Notes: a model not told the origin generated them from the letters alone. A stretch of DNA of 64,000 bases from Hypomesus transpacificus (GCF_021917145.1 NC_061064.1:62001-126000); one strand, 5' to 3'. Positions 29,126-42,627 are shown, numbered from the stretch's first letter. Made by a program: numbers and translations.

Positions 29126-32100
29126 TCAGTCTTTTATTCTAACCCCAGACGTCTTTCTTGCCGTCTCCGTGATGGACGAGGTCACTTCAGACTCCTCCCC
29201 CCGGGCCAACAGTCTCTTAGCAACGAGGTTTGTTTCCCCAGCGACGACTTTCAGCGTCTCCTCCGGCCGGGCGGCCCGTGCCTGCGGGGGGGTCGGGGAG
29301 GAAGTGTGGGGGCCCCGGGGGCCAGGGGGGTCCTTGGTGTCTGGAATCCTGTCCTCCGGAAGGTGGAGGTCCACCGTCAGGTCCATCTCCTGAGGCTCCG
29401 CCTCCAGGGGCGACCGGGAGGAGGAGGAGGGGTCACAGCCTGAACAAGACTGAAGACAGGCGAGAGGAGGAGGGGAGGAGGAAGAGGGAGAAGGAGTTTG
29501 AGAAAGTGACATCTAGTATGTACGCATGACCTTCATTTACTTCTAAACCCTGTGAGCACTACACTCATCGTCCAGAGATGTGCTGACAACATGGTCACAG
29601 TAGATCCGTAAGAGGGACTCACGCTGATGTTGATAGGCGAGGGGAGCTCTCCTGTACCCATCCAGGGGTGCACCTGCATCAGCTCCCTCCTCTGCTCCTC
29701 TGTGAAGTGAGGCTGCTTCTTCTGCATGGCCCTCAGAGCCTGCCGGTCCTCTCTTAGGACTGTCTCCCTGTCCCTGGACACACAACGCAACGCACAACAC
29801 AGTTAATATACGCACACACACACGGTTACCATACATACAGAAACACACATGGATACAGCGAGGGTCAAGGGTCAGAGGTCGGCTGCTGGACACACTCACC
29901 GGGTGGGCATCTGGTAGGTCATCATGACCTTTTCGTCCGTGTTGGCCATGAGCAGCCAGATGGGGTCCTGCAGGACGTACTTCATCAGCTGGGCCTCTTC
30001 ACCCGTCGCCTTGTGCCCGTGCTCGTTCTCCGACGAGTCGATGCTGCCAAAGTACTTGCTGGTGTTGCTGCTTCCTGGAGGTACAGGAAGTCACAAGTCA
30101 CTTCCTGGCTTTGGTTCTGGGCACGAACACTGCAGGTGTGTGTGTGTGTGTGAATAGCCGCATTATAGAACAATACAGCGTCTAGACTGTGTGTGTGTGT
30201 GAGAGAATCCAGTCTCTCTCTCCATTACACTAGATAAGCATCAAACCAAACGTTCTGTTCTGGTGTGTTCTGTTCTGGACTTACTGGTTCCGCTCCCTGA
30301 GGTGCTGCAGCCGTTAGAACCGGAACCGGAGGAACCGGACCCAGAGCCTGAGGACCCGGAGCCCGAGGCGGCTGATCCGGTGCCTGAGCAGGCATCCTCC
30401 TGGAGCAGCAGGTCCAGCAGGTCGCTGGAGGTGGACATGGCGTCCAGGTCGTCAGCGTCCTACGGAACACAGACAGGGAGGATTACAGAACACCTGTGGC
30501 GAATCGACCGGATCTTCCTAACATAAAAAAGGTGTGAATAGAGAGCAGCAGATCAGGGGTCAGGAGGGGGGGGGGGTCATTTGCTGTCCTTCACATCGGT
30601 CGTTAAAACTCACGTTGTCGTTATCTTTGTCCTCGCCCGCCCGCATGCTGCCGCCGCGAGCGCCGGAGCCCTGCACCATGGCGCCCTGTTTCCCCGGCCA
30701 ATCCTGAGAGGCCACCCCGGGAGGGGGCGGAGTCTGCATCGCCCCGGTCGCCATGCCTTCCTGGCGGTTGCTGGGCAACTCCTCCAGCTGCAGCAGGTTG
30801 AGGGGGGAGGAGCATCGCGACTGGAAGAGGGGCGAGTCTGTGCCCTCCAGAGGGGGCTGAGCCAGGTACTGGGGGGTGCTGGAGCGAGAGAGGACCCCTT
30901 GGGCAGGGTCCACCAGGGGCATGGCGGGGGCCTGGGGCCCCAGGAGGGGGCTGGGGTACGGGAACGTAGGGTTGGGATTCCAAAAGTGTTGGGACATAAG
31001 AGGCAGGGCAGGGTTGAGGAGAGAGGGTGAGGGGTTGAGCTGGGCCACCGCAGGGTTGAGCTGAGGCATCCCCGGGTTCAGCTGAGGCATGGCCAGGTTC
31101 AGGGGAGGCATGGCGGGGTTGAACTGGGCCAGGGCCGGGTTGAGCTGGGCCACGGGTATGGCCTGGGGGAAGGGCGGAGGGGCCTGGTTGAGTTGCGAGA
31201 GCGCGGGGTTCAGGTGAGGCATGGCGGGGCTGTACTCAGGAAGGCCCGTCTGGATGGGAGGGAACATGAGGTTGGGCAGGACCACCATGACTGGCGGGGC
31301 CATGGGGAGGGGGAACTGGGTGGCGTGTAGGGGGAACTGGTAGGCTGCTTGGGGGTTGGCGCTGGCCATCTGCAGGCTGGGGTCCAGCCCCGAGTGAGCC
31401 AGCAGCTGCTGGGAGACAGAGGGGAAGAGGGGGTAGAAGGGGAGGACTCCTGGAGGGTAGGCCGCCCCAGGGGGGGGCAGGCTGGCCTGGGAGGCCACGG
31501 ATGTGGGCCAGGAGGAGGAGGAGGTCAGGGGCCCCTGCATCATGAGGGGCTGGCCGGAAGAGAACATGCAGCGAGGGTGTCGGCCTCCTCCCTGCCTTCT
31601 GGATCCGCTGTTCAGCCCAGAGCCGGCCAGCGGGCCTGGATAGCTGGCACGCAGGGAGCCTTCCTGCTGGTGCTTCAGACGCTTGCCCCCGCGGCCACGC
31701 CGCCGCCCGCTGCCTCCCGCTGGGTATTCCTGGGTACTGTGGACTCCTGAAACACAAGAGAACCAGAGAGGGTTGGTGCTGGGTGGGGAAAATGACTCAA
31801 AGAAAGAAATATCCATCCTCAGCATCCTCAAGTTATTAAAAACACCTGCATCACCCACATTTAAAAACAAACCAACTCCCCCCTCCCAAACACACCCCAC
31901 CCCCTCCTCCTCTCAGCGTACCTTTGGGCGTGGCGGTGTGCCCCCGCAGGGACCCCGGCTCAGGCTCCAGCGCCGTCAGCTGGCTCAGGTCTTGGAAGCG
32001 GCTGAGGAACACCTGCTCCTCTTGCTGGGTGTGGGCCGACAGCACCTCCTTGGTCAGCCCCACGGGGGCCGAGCCACAAGCCGGCCTCCGGCCCTCCCTC

Positions 32101-35085
32101 TCCGGCTGGGCCACCTGGGCGGTGGGGATGGGGGGAGCGAGGCTGGCCGGGGGCTGGGGGGTCGCGGAGCTGTGGTTGGCAGCTGGGGTGGTGGTGGGGG
32201 TCACCGGTGGCTCCTCCATCATCACGATGTCTGCCAGAGAAGAAAAGGATAACAGGAAATGTAAGACGGAGGAGGGGAGAAAGAAAGAGAGAACAAGAGA
32301 CATAGACACAGAGAGAGAGAGAAAGAGGAGGAAGCGGGACAGGAAACAGACAGGAGCTGGGCAGGATGCTGACCTGACTCTAGAGGTTTCTTGTCGCCCA
32401 CGTGGACGATGGTGCTGCTGAAGCTGCACTGGGACGTGACAGACACTACGCTCTCGGCTTTGCAGTGCAAAGCCAGGGGGCTGAGGGGGTGGCCCGGGCC
32501 GGGCTGACCCACTTTAGAACCCTCCGGAACGCCCACGGCCGCTTCCAGGTCTGAGGAGAACAAAAACACGGAGTTAGCCCCCGCCTCGGTTCCACCCACT
32601 GACAGGAAGTGAATATGTCAACTAAGCTTGCGATTCCAACCCTCTCAGCCTCTCTCTCCTTCTCCCTCTCTCCCCCCACACTTTTCTCTCTCACTCTCTC
32701 ACTCTCCCTCCTTCTCTTTAAGTAAGAAGGTACCTTTGGCCCCCCCTGACAGCTCCCTCTGCTTGTCGTCGTCCGACGTGGAGGAAGTGGTGCAGGAGGA
32801 CGAGCCACACTTCCTCTTGACCGTGTTGGGTATGTTACAGCTATCCAGGTACCTGCACACACCGAGGACGGAAGCTCCGTCACATACTGACACCTTCACC
32901 ACCACCCTCACCATCACCACCATTACCATCACCACCACGCTGGACTTTCTGTGTGACCCATTTTCTCCATTTATTTTATCCCTTTGGATGAAAGCGTCTG
33001 CGAAAACAACTAAACTGTCGAAAGTAACGGTCATGGTCCTCAGAGACAGGACAGCCACAAACCGTATGATGCTGTCCAGGCAGTTGACCTGCTGGTAGGA
33101 GTAGCTGGACGCAGGGTCCCTCCTCAGTGGCTGGACGGTCGCCAGGGGCTTGGAGGGCCCCGCTGGGCCCCCAGCTGAAGGCCCCCTGCTGATCTTGTCT
33201 GTCTCCACCCGGACTCCTGAGAGGAGGGCAGGGGGGGGGGCAATTTATTTATTTATGGAACTTGTTCATGAGAAGTTCATATAAAATCTATTTAAACAAA
33301 ACAGTTAACTATTTATCATACAAGATACAAACAACACACACGTCACATCGCCTGGTTAGATCTGTAGAGTTGATATCAACATTTTATTTATCTATCCATC
33401 CATCCATCCACTCAATCACCCACCTATTCATCCCTACATCCCTGTTACATAACATAACAAAGACAGGCTGAGTGATTCAGCCCCTCTGAGTTCCTGGTGT
33501 TCAGTGAGAGCAGACTGGCGGCTTGGTTCTCACCGGTGCTGGCGTGCTTGCGGAGGGGCTTCCTGGTCCTGGACTCCATGAACACCTGCTGACCGCTGCT
33601 CTTCACCATGTGCACGTCCTTACACATCTGCTGGAAGGTCATCTGCTGCTGGGAGGAGACACAGGATGGGAGATGAGGAAGGATGTGTGTGTGTGTGTGT
33701 GTAAGTGAGTGTGTATCCTCTGTTCAGGCTGTTCTCCTCAGTGGTGTTGCTAACCGGGGGGGAAAGGATTCACCGGGTTCTAGTTTTGGCAGGGGCCCAC
33801 TACTGTTGTTGACTCTAAGAAATGAGTGCTAATCTGTAACATGGAGACATTTCACATGTCCCAGGATTCTGAACCATCTCCGTCCCTCACTCCTCCGGAA
33901 CCCCTGGGGGAGACTCACCGGTCTGTGTGTGAGCGCGTCGTGCTTGGAGTGGCTGTTGCTGTCGTGGTCGGAGCCGTGCCGGCGGCGGGGCTTCTGGGAG
34001 CCATGACTGCTGCAGGCGGGGCCCCCCTGGGAGCCGTGGCCCCCCTGGGAGCCCGCGCTGTGCACCGGCTGCACCAGTACCCGGTGGATCTGTTCACTCA
34101 GCCGGGGGATCTCCGGGGACATGGGGCGTGTCTCCGCCTCCTTGGGGGTGAACACGTCCTCGTTCAGGGGGCTCCTGTTAGGGGGGGGGGGGGGGGTGGG
34201 TTAGAGACAGTCAACACAAGGTACTCCAATGACTGGACAACAATGACACGAATATTCTTCATAATAACGTGTTAAGCAGACCGTTTTTATCTATGGGCAC
34301 TTACAAAAGGGGATTTGAACCCGTTAACCTCTTGACCTGCAGTCAAATGCCCTACCCGCTATCCCCCAGTTTTCAAAGGACGTGACTAAACGGTCACGCG
34401 TGTGTGTGTCTCACAAACCCAGAAGCGGGCCGCGACGAGGGGTTTACGTACGTTCGCACTTTGTGTCGCCCCACGATGAAGGCCACCTTCCTGCTCCAGG
34501 GGTTGACGAAGGACGACCAGGAGGTGTCGATGGTCAGGTACTCCCCGTTACGCGCACAGATGCGCAGGGGAGAATGTTCAAACGGCTGGCCGGCCGACTG
34601 CAGAACTAAGAGGGGGGAGAACCAGACACAACACAGTATTTAAGACTGACACCTGGTCGACATCCACCTTTCGTTGAAAGGAGGTGTAATAAGTGCAAGA
34701 GAAGAGATAAAGAGAATATATGCATATATATATATATGTATATGACGAAGCCAGAGGATAGGATGGACTCACTCTTCTTGTGGATGGCCACCATGACAGG
34801 CCTGTCGTCGGGGTGTAGGTACATGAGAACAGGGGTCCCAACCAGATCCTGGGGCAGGTAACCAAGCAACGGTACAGCCCTGCAACACACAGCAACATGA
34901 CTATGCTGTGCTTCTGCATAGGGCCCGTACAAACACAGGAAGCCTTTAGAGCTTTAATGGCTGACGGAGAAGACGTTCCGCTGACCTCTCGTCCACCTCT
35001 TGGAAGAGGCAGCTTGGGGTGTGGCTGGTGGTGAAGATTCTCTTGTCTGCAGGGATACGGGGTGCTGAGAGGAGAGAGAGACACA

Positions 35086-35137
<52 letters not shown>

Positions 35138-37422
35138 GAGAGACAGAGAGAGAGACAGAGAGAGAGGGAGAGCGAGGAGAAAGAGAGGGGGGGGTTACAT
35201 AAGATCAAACTGTCCTAACAGATGAAGAATTCAGCACCTAGACGTCATTTCCAGCAGTCTGTTAAGTGTTCAGGTGAAGAACCCGTTGACAGGGTCAACA
35301 GGTCTCAGTGGTCGCTGTAACCGTGGCGGTCAGTGTGTCTCCTAGGGGGCCCACCTTCGTATCCTGAGTGGACCCTCTCTGCGATGAGCAGGCAGCAGGG
35401 CTGAGGCTGAGACATGTCCGAGTCTCTGAGGGTCAGCTGGTAGGGCGTGAGGCGGAAGGGGTACATGCGCACCTCCCCCTCGCTGTCCCGCCCCCGACGG
35501 ATGCGGCAGAACATGGACTTCTCCTGGGTGCAGTCCACGGGGGACGTCACTGCGGGGGGGAGGGGGAGGAGAGGCAAGGAGCGTTAGAACCACCACGTGG
35601 GGATCTCCTGGGTTCTCAGGTGAGATTTGTTTGTTTTTCACTCCAGGTGAGCACCATCCAGGTGAGGGCCATCCAGGTGAGGGCCATCCAGGTGTGTCTC
35701 CGGGGGAGGGGACTCACCTGAGCCGGTGCAGGAGGCCCAGGCGGGCAGGCGGCAGGGCGCCGTGCTGCTGTAGAAGGTGCTCACATCCTGGGGGGCCAGG
35801 AGCTCGGAGAACAGCGCCCCCTGGAGCCTCTCGGGTTTACAGCGCAGCATGGAGGAGGCTTGGGGAGAGATGTACACCACCTTGCCCGACAGGAAGGACA
35901 CCCCAATGGAGAACGTGTCCTGGAGAGGAAAGATGGCCGACGAGCACAAACTCATCAGTAGGTATCGAGACATTCTTCTGCTGTACTATATTTCAGAACT
36001 ATTTATGTTTAATAAATACAATTTTGCCTAAATGTTGGCAAAGAGGCGTTAACACTAGAGATTCTGACTGTATCATTTAAGTTCAAATGAACAGTTGTAG
36101 AGTCTTACGGTGTTCTGCAGCGTGTATTCTGAGGTGATGTTGTCCAGTTCGTCAGTGGTGAAGGCTGAGAGGTCCAGACTGCAGCCGTGCGTCTCCTCAA
36201 CACTCCACTGGTGATAATACTCTTGGTTGGCTGGAAACATTTAGAACATAAAGGATAAGAAGCGAAAACTCATCATACTGCCGACAAGAGTATTAATCTG
36301 TATTGTTTTTTATAGACTTGCTATTTTAATTATTACTTTTATCACTTGTATCATTATTTTATTTTATTTTATGGAAAGCACCTTGAGCTACAATTCTTGT
36401 ATGAAATGTGCTATATAAATAAAGTCTTACTTACTTACTTACTAATCTAGTAACAGATTAACAAGTTTAGAGCATGACTCCAACCGCAGTTTTTCCAAGG
36501 GAATGAATAAAGTACCTATCTATCTATCTATCCTACATACATAGTACACATCCATTTACCCATCCATCCCTCCCGTCCCTCACCTCTGACTTGTTTGACA
36601 CAGTTGAGGGCGTACTGCAGGGAGGCCAGGGTGCTGGAGCGACCCTTGCCCCTGTGGTCGGCTGGGACCCGAATCTTCAGCTCCTTCAGGGCCTTGAGCA
36701 GCTCCCTCTGGGTCTGCAGGCGGGCCGGCTGGTCGCTGCTGCAGCCCGAGGTGGAGGGGTTGTCCTGCTCCGAGCTGCAGCTCAGGAGGCTGTAGGCCTT
36801 GGAGCTGTTGGGGGGGGACGGGCTGTGCGAGTTGGAACTGACGGGGGGGGGGGGGGGGAAAACAACCATATGTTTTATTATCGCCAAACAGACTGTTTTG
36901 ATTTGGACTCAACATTTTCATCTGGCGTTTTTTTTTGTGTCAATGGAGAGTGAAAGGGTGAGTTCCTCGTGTTGAATCTCAGTATTTCTCATGTGCCTGG
37001 TCTCATTTAGCTACCTGACTCTTTTTTTTGAGACGTTTACGTTATGTGATGTTTAAGGCTCTGCGATGTTTAAGTTCTGTGGCAGACTGTGGCAGTCATC
37101 ACCTCTTGCTCTCTGTGGTCTCCATGGCCGAGTCTTTGCCATTGTTAGAGCTGCAGGTGGACGCCTCACGCCCCATGTGACCTTCGACCTCCCTCTCCGC
37201 CGAGTCGTTTCCGCTGGAGTTGGCATCGGTGTCGTCACAGGTAGACGGCGCAGGACCCCTGGGGGAGGTAACCCCAGGTGGTCGCACTCGCTTCCCATTG
37301 GCAGAGGAGCTGCCAATCAGTCCAAGGGAGCCCGCCCCTTCCTGTCTGCCCAGTGCACCCTCTTCACCGCATATACCACTAGCGTCTTCTCTAGGAGTGG
37401 CGTATGCTGCATCATCACTCAT
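29126..37422 (-). CDS. per1: Period circadian regulator 1
   Basis: This PAS-domain clock repressor binds cryptochromes and casein kinase 1 and inhibits CLOCK-BMAL1. Nineteen coding exons in transcript order are 37103-37422, 36584-36837, 36109-36230, 35718-35919, 35355-35549, 34986-35064, 34773-34879, 34452-34605, 33919-34174, 33534-33648, 33063-33216, 32734-32852, 32374-32550, 31922-32230, 30614-31746, 30285-30459, 29900-30074, 29623-29773 and 29126-29449; the sum is 1507 codons including the stop. An N-terminal Ser-rich region holds [24 protein letters not shown] (about 200-340) holds [24 protein letters not shown] (about 385-500) holds [20 protein letters not shown] and ends GRHKVRT. A CK1-binding type motif [18 protein letters not shown] lies near residue 645, and a basic stretch [13 protein letters not shown] near 865. 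The cryptochrome-binding end holds [12 protein letters not shown] and [20 protein letters not shown]. The Ser-Gly run [10 protein letters not shown] favours PER1 over PER2/3. The protein is longer than mammalian PER1, partly through a repeat at 31010-31215. Confidence 0.95.
31010..31215 (-). repeat. per1: Coding repeat in per1 (LNPAxxQ heptads)
   Basis: Inside the 1133-base exon the protein repeats a seven-residue unit such as [21 protein letters not shown] and AQLNPAV about ten times, from 21-base DNA units. It lies between the family stretch around [10 protein letters not shown] and the conserved [20 protein letters not shown]. Confidence 0.85.
32966..33012 (+). repeat. SINE tail fragment in a per1 intron
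   Basis: CCCTTTGGATGAAAGCGTCT followed by GCGAAAACAACTAAAC resembles the shared tail of the window's SINE family, on the plus strand and without a head. Confidence 0.45.
34262..34372 (-). repeat. tRNA-derived SINE in a per1 intron
   Basis: The minus strand has a tRNA-like head (GATAGCGGGTAGGGCATTTG, then GGGTTCAAATCCCC) and a diverged tail (TTTGTAAGTGCCCATAGATA, then AAAACGGTCTGCTTAA). The head differs from that of the copies at 5388, 19432 and 21012, so it is probably another subfamily sharing the tail. Confidence 0.65.
36300..36445 (+). repeat. 3' end of a truncated retroposon
   Basis: AAATGTGCTATATAAATAAA followed by a short CTTA repeat resembles 3' tails of fish non-LTR elements. It lies in the per1 intron after the second coding exon. 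The family is not assigned. Confidence 0.45.
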
Positions 37423-38446
37423 AATAATTAATGAGTGATATACAATTGATCTTTGACAATGATTATCTTTTGATAGGTTTGGATAGTGCTATCATTAGAT
37501 CAGAGTGTTTACTCGCAAAAACGAAGAAAAGGATATGGATATAAAATTGGATTTCCACTTTGGATTTTTCGTCTGACAATCTTGATAGTGTTTTCATCCC
37601 ATCAGTATCTAACAAAGCTGATGAAAAAAAGAAAAGTTGGGAGAAATAAAATCTTGGAACCTCTTGAAACTTCTGTGACTAGGTTGACAGAACCGCTGCA
37701 GAAAGAAACAAGAATATTTCAGTATCAATATTTTTTATATCTGTGCCCAATGTTATCATCAGGATGCATTATTGAGTTATAACTTCCTGCCTTTACAATT
37801 ATTGTTGTCTCCCATAACACAAATAGCCTCCCATATAACCTGCCGGACGTAGGTAATAACCAAGTTGTATTACTAATACTGTTAGCTACTCCCCACAACT
37901 TCAGCTTGCTCGAGTGAATACCCAACAAGTTCACAACAATGTCAAATCACGAAAAAATAAGATTTATGCAAATTACGAATTCGATTGCTGTTAATCGAAT
38001 CAATACCATAGGCTAAAGCTGTGTGCTACGACATGCGTTCGAACACATTGACGCCAGGGGACACCGGCTTTGAGATGTTGACGACAGTGAAGGCAACGTG
38101 CATTAGGATGTGTTGGGGTTGGGCTTGGGCATGACACATGTCGGGGCTGATTACATTTTGTTTAGAGAAATAACTTGTTGGGTATTTACAAATCAATACA
38201 ATCTGATTCAAAATTGTATAAACAACATTTTAATAGTTACATTTTTTTAGGGGCTTCCAATATATAGGCTACACAGCCGTTTTTCTACCTAGATCCAGAC
38301 CTGCACATCTCATACGTAAAACCGATGTCCACGTTATGAATCTGAACAATCCTTTATGTAAAAAGGATATTCCAATGCTTCTTAGTCAATTTATCGTCTA
38401 GTTCGTTAACTTGTCTACTAAACTACTGAAACAAATGCAGACTCAC

Positions 38447-38610
38447 CTTTTTGGAGAAACAGATATTCGGGAACTAGTTGTCACTCCTCAAAACTCGTTT
38501 ACAGTGATGAATTCGACAGTTTTGAAATCATATAAATCTATAAAACTCGAGGTAGCGTTAAGTCTCTACTCCTTGCATGTCTCTCATGTTTATCGTCTAC
38601 TTGTATACAC
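38447..38610 (-). other. per1: Probable non-coding first exon of per1
   Basis: A consensus donor reads CCAAAAAG|GTGAGTC on the minus strand, about 1 kb upstream of the coding start exon. The 5' end is estimated from the E-box and CCAAT motifs just beyond it. The acceptor that would pair with this donor was not fixed. Confidence 0.4.
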
Positions 38611-38647
38611 TGCACATTTCCTCCGTCCGACTCAGCACGCAAAAACA

Positions 38648-38653
38648 CACGTG
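38648..38653. promoter_or_regulatory. per1: Canonical E-box CACGTG near the per1 promoter
   Basis: A perfect palindromic CACGTG lies about 200 bases upstream of the probable first-exon donor. Two CCAAT boxes (minus strand; plus-strand ATTGG near 38682 and 38745) lie just beyond. CLOCK-BMAL1 binds such E-boxes in known Per promoters. Confidence 0.55.
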
Positions 38654-40118
38654 AATTGAATGATTTGAGATACATTACTATGATTGGTCCAGAATGGTCT
38701 TAAACCCCACCCTGTTCCAGTATAACACCCCCATCGAAAAGTTCATTGGTTGAGTAGGGCGGTGCCCATCTTGCACGGGGCTTTTCTGTCACGTTGCTCT
38801 GGCGATGCACCTCAGTACATGGGCATGTCCAAATAATCTCCCGCATGTTTTGCATGTTCCTGGGTATTATTCCTTGTGTCCTTGCCCCCTTTACTTTCCT
38901 CCTAGTTTCAAGACTTTTAGCCTTAAAGTCTTAAAAGCATGTAAGGTAACGAGGAAAAAGTAAAGGTATTTTACACTATGGTATAATTACAACTATACAA
39001 CCAGTGGACATATACTTAAATCTTAATAGTCTGACCAGGTTTTGAAAAACCACAGAGTACATTGAACACGGAAATAGTATGACACATGAAAGGTTTGGCT
39101 GAACCGTTTTTTACAAGCGGTTAGCTTGTCCCGTGGTGTGGTGTTTAATAGCCAGTCTGGCCCAGAGCCAACGGCTCTAGTATGGTCTGTACTTTAGCCT
39201 ACTTGTAGCTTAATTATTCCAAATATAGGCTATACTTGCCATCGCGTGGACACACACGCAAACTCACAGTTCCTTATTGAATGACATGGTTTAAGAGTCT
39301 GTCACAGCCCCCTCCACGTATGAGGTTCCATTGTAAGCATCGAGTTTTTAGGCTCTAATGAAACTCCCAAGCACGCGGAGGAGAGCTGGAATCGAAGCAG
39401 ATCCACTTGGGCCGCCAAACAATAACGGCTTCTCATTCATGAATATAGGCCACAATCGGTCTCAAACGGCCCACAAGCTTATTACTACAATCTGGCCAGT
39501 CTCATGATGGGCTAACAACATTGGGAAAACTTGTCATTTAAGCACTGAATAGGTGTACATAACAATGTAACTGGGGTTCCATAGATCGCTCATTATAATC
39601 GAATATCCTGATTGTCTGAGCCTAAATATGTATATTAACTCTCGCACGACTTTGAATAGAATGATACTACATGGCTGGCCGTGTGCTTGGTACTGCCTCA
39701 CCGGCAGCAACTAGTAATGCAAAGCTTGCAAAGCAAGGATAGCAATTGCTGCTTCCACCACCCAGACCTGCTCTGTTGGGACAGGGCAACCCCGTGGGCG
39801 CTCTGCGTGTGGATCGGTATCAAGGCGACACGCCACCGTTACAATTTCTCAGGTGTTTTATGTAGACTACCCTGTGAACTGTTATTCTATCTTCATGTAT
39901 GTAGACATAAATTATATTGCAATGTGATCAACGAGTATATTACATTCATGGATTGTTTTAACGCGTCCTTTCTGTGACTGCAACACAATCATAAAATGTG
40001 TTTATGAATGTGTTTATAAAATACGCTTTTATAAGCGACATGCAAATAATGCACATAGAAGGTGCAGAAAAACCAAGGACCAGAAAAGCGTCGTTCTATT
40101 ATTTCAGAGGTTAGAGCC

Positions 40119-40259
40119 ATGAAACGTTGTTTGATTCTGTGTAGTGTGATCATCCTCACTTTGCTGCTGGTGTCCGTGTGTGTGGGGCAGCAACGCATAT
40201 ACTACACTTGTCATCAACGTGATGGTAGTTTAATAAAAATTAAACTCTGTATCGTATAG
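40119..40259 (+). CDS. Candidate short secreted peptide (doubtful)
   Basis: An ATG opens 46 codons that begin MKRCLILCSVIILTLLLVSV and then CVGQQRIYYTCHQRDG, a good signal-peptide profile with a possible cut after CVG. An acceptor-like TTATTTCAG ends at 40106, 12 bases before the ATG, and a GT lies after the codon for Asp. An AATAAA lies inside the frame at 40231, so the full reading frame may not be used as written. There is no family match and no further exon found, so chance is possible. Confidence 0.22.
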   Translation: MKRCLILCSVIILTLLLVSVCVGQQRIYYTCHQRDGSLIKIKLCIV

Positions 40260-42623
40260 AAGCTTTAGTGAATGACATGTGTATGAACGCCCTTTGTCTT
40301 ATCTATATGTTAAAATCATATCTCAGATTTTCGAACAAACATTAAAACAAACTGATAAGTCACTTGTGTTTTGGACCCTTTTTTTGTCATTAGTTTTATT
40401 CAGTTTTATGTTGTCATGGTAATCAAACAGCCACCCACACAGCAACATCACACACGGAATATTCCTAAACTGGGGTAATAAACACAAGTCATCATCATCG
40501 TTGTTTTTCCAATATAGATATATTTCCATGATGTTCATCAATATAATAAGACATTGATAGATTCACACTACAATTATGTACTTTTCCATTAGTTTCCTCT
40601 GTTGCATTGTAATCCACCGTTTTAGTTTCCAAATCCCTTACCAAATAAAAACAAGAATTGTATCAATAGGTTAACAAAAAGTAAACAAGAATAGGCTACA
40701 CATTTCCCATGATCGCCGAGTCTAGTCCCTCCAGTAAGCCTTGGCGAACAGGGGACATATGAGTTCTTATTCCCAAAATCCCATACCCAAAATAAAAAGA
40801 AAATAGTTCCCTCCCTAAAAGAAAAATAATTTAACAACACAGAAATCTGGCGCAATTTATGACATTAGTCTAAAAGTACTGAACAAATGGTTTTAACAGG
40901 ATGGTAAAAATACCTCCACCCCATACCATCTCAGTTTCCTGACTTGTCTAATAGGATTTACATAGAAAGTCTGTATTATCTTCTTCTTCTGTCTTCCAAA
41001 AGTACAAGCAAGCAAGCCACTGACGTAATTCTAAAGTTATCAGTAACTTAACACAAATCAAAAGGGAAACATTTGGTCCAGATCATATGATTCGGTGTGA
41101 ACGGACAGAGCGTTGTTCGTTTACGATCAAACTCGGAGGGTGCAGTGTCTCAAAAGGTTCCCTCCTGTGATGAGATCACTCCACGCCTCTTTAGGTTGAC
41201 ATAAACACAACCATCTCTACCGTTTTAGATTTGAGCCGTGCCCACACCCACCCCACCAACTGAATACCTAGAATACAACAGAAAAAGTGTCAGGTCGTTG
41301 AAAGATGCACGCGTCCTTTCTTACAGAGAAAAAGCAACAGAAAGAACACTCACATACACCAATTTTGACAGTTTTTTTTTGTATTTGATTGGCTGAGCAT
41401 TCTTAGAACAACCTTTGAATGAGTAAGTAACACTGGTGTCCAACCCCCACCAATGTAAAGTCACTCCAGTAGACTGAGGACATTTTAACTCCAGTGAGAG
41501 GTGCCACTAACTATTTATAGTAACCCCTCGAATGTTTTAAATTGGCTGAATTTCCAAATTTGACGTAATGTTCAACTAGATTTCGATGGAAATTTTAATA
41601 TCTCCTACCTGAGGAAATTGGACCCCCTTCCCCCAAAAACACCCCACACTACGACACCAAACAATACAGATCATTAGTTTTTTTTGTTGCTTTTGTTGCT
41701 TTTTGTTTTAACAGCTATAGTTCAAGTTTATACTTTGTTTTATTTTGAAATCGTCAGCACTACAGACACACGAAAAGAGGAGTTGTGCTATTTATAAGAT
41801 ATAGGAGCATATGTCTGAAGATTTGTTACAGGTTAAGGTAGCTCTCCAAACCTGGACAAACACTTAACTCTTATGAGGGGGGAGAAGGTGTTGAAGCACG
41901 TTGTGCTTGGGGGTTTGGGTTTCTATGGCAAATTTTAAAATGTACATTTAGATCTCCGTGCCTTCTCCAGTGTGATGAACTGGGTAAATAAGTCTTTAGT
42001 TACCCTTTATTTAGTTTGAATAAAAGGTATGAGCTCTCAAAAATAGGGGAGCACAGTTGCTGTTCAAGTGATTCAGGGAAAACGTGTCGTGTACCCTCAA
42101 CTTGTTTTTGATGGCAGTTGGCAGTATAAAGCAAGAAAATCTGGTCTTTGGTAATATTCCTGTGTATTAGTTTTGCTCTATTTAGGGAGAACACTGGGAA
42201 ATGGGGCATTCTAAGGCCATTTCTTTTCAAATGAGAGCATGTGTGTGTGTGTGTGAGTGAGTGCTTGTGTGTGAGTAAGTGTATGTGTTTGACTGTGTGT
42301 ATATATTTGTGTGTGTAAGTGTATGTTGTTGACTCTGTGTGTGTAAGTGTGTGTGTGTGAGTGTGCGTGCTGGTGTGTGTGAAAGTTGGTTGGAGTTTTC
42401 TGCCCACACAGATTAAGATTAAAAAGGCAAATCAGAGCAGTGTTGACTGTTCTGCTCTATACACACCCTCCCACACACACACATACACTTCCACTCACAC
42501 TATTAAGTTGTCATAGTAACAGCTTGCCTTACCGTCTAGGTCAAAGCGGCCTAATCTGTCAGGATAAACCAGGGATATTCCCAATACAGGCAGAGCTCCT
42601 CCAACACACACACACGCACACAA

Positions 42624-42627
<4 letters not shown>

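Noticed and set aside
30581-31750. Plus-strand frames opposite per1
   Set aside because: Shadows of the large per1 exon with no family resemblance.
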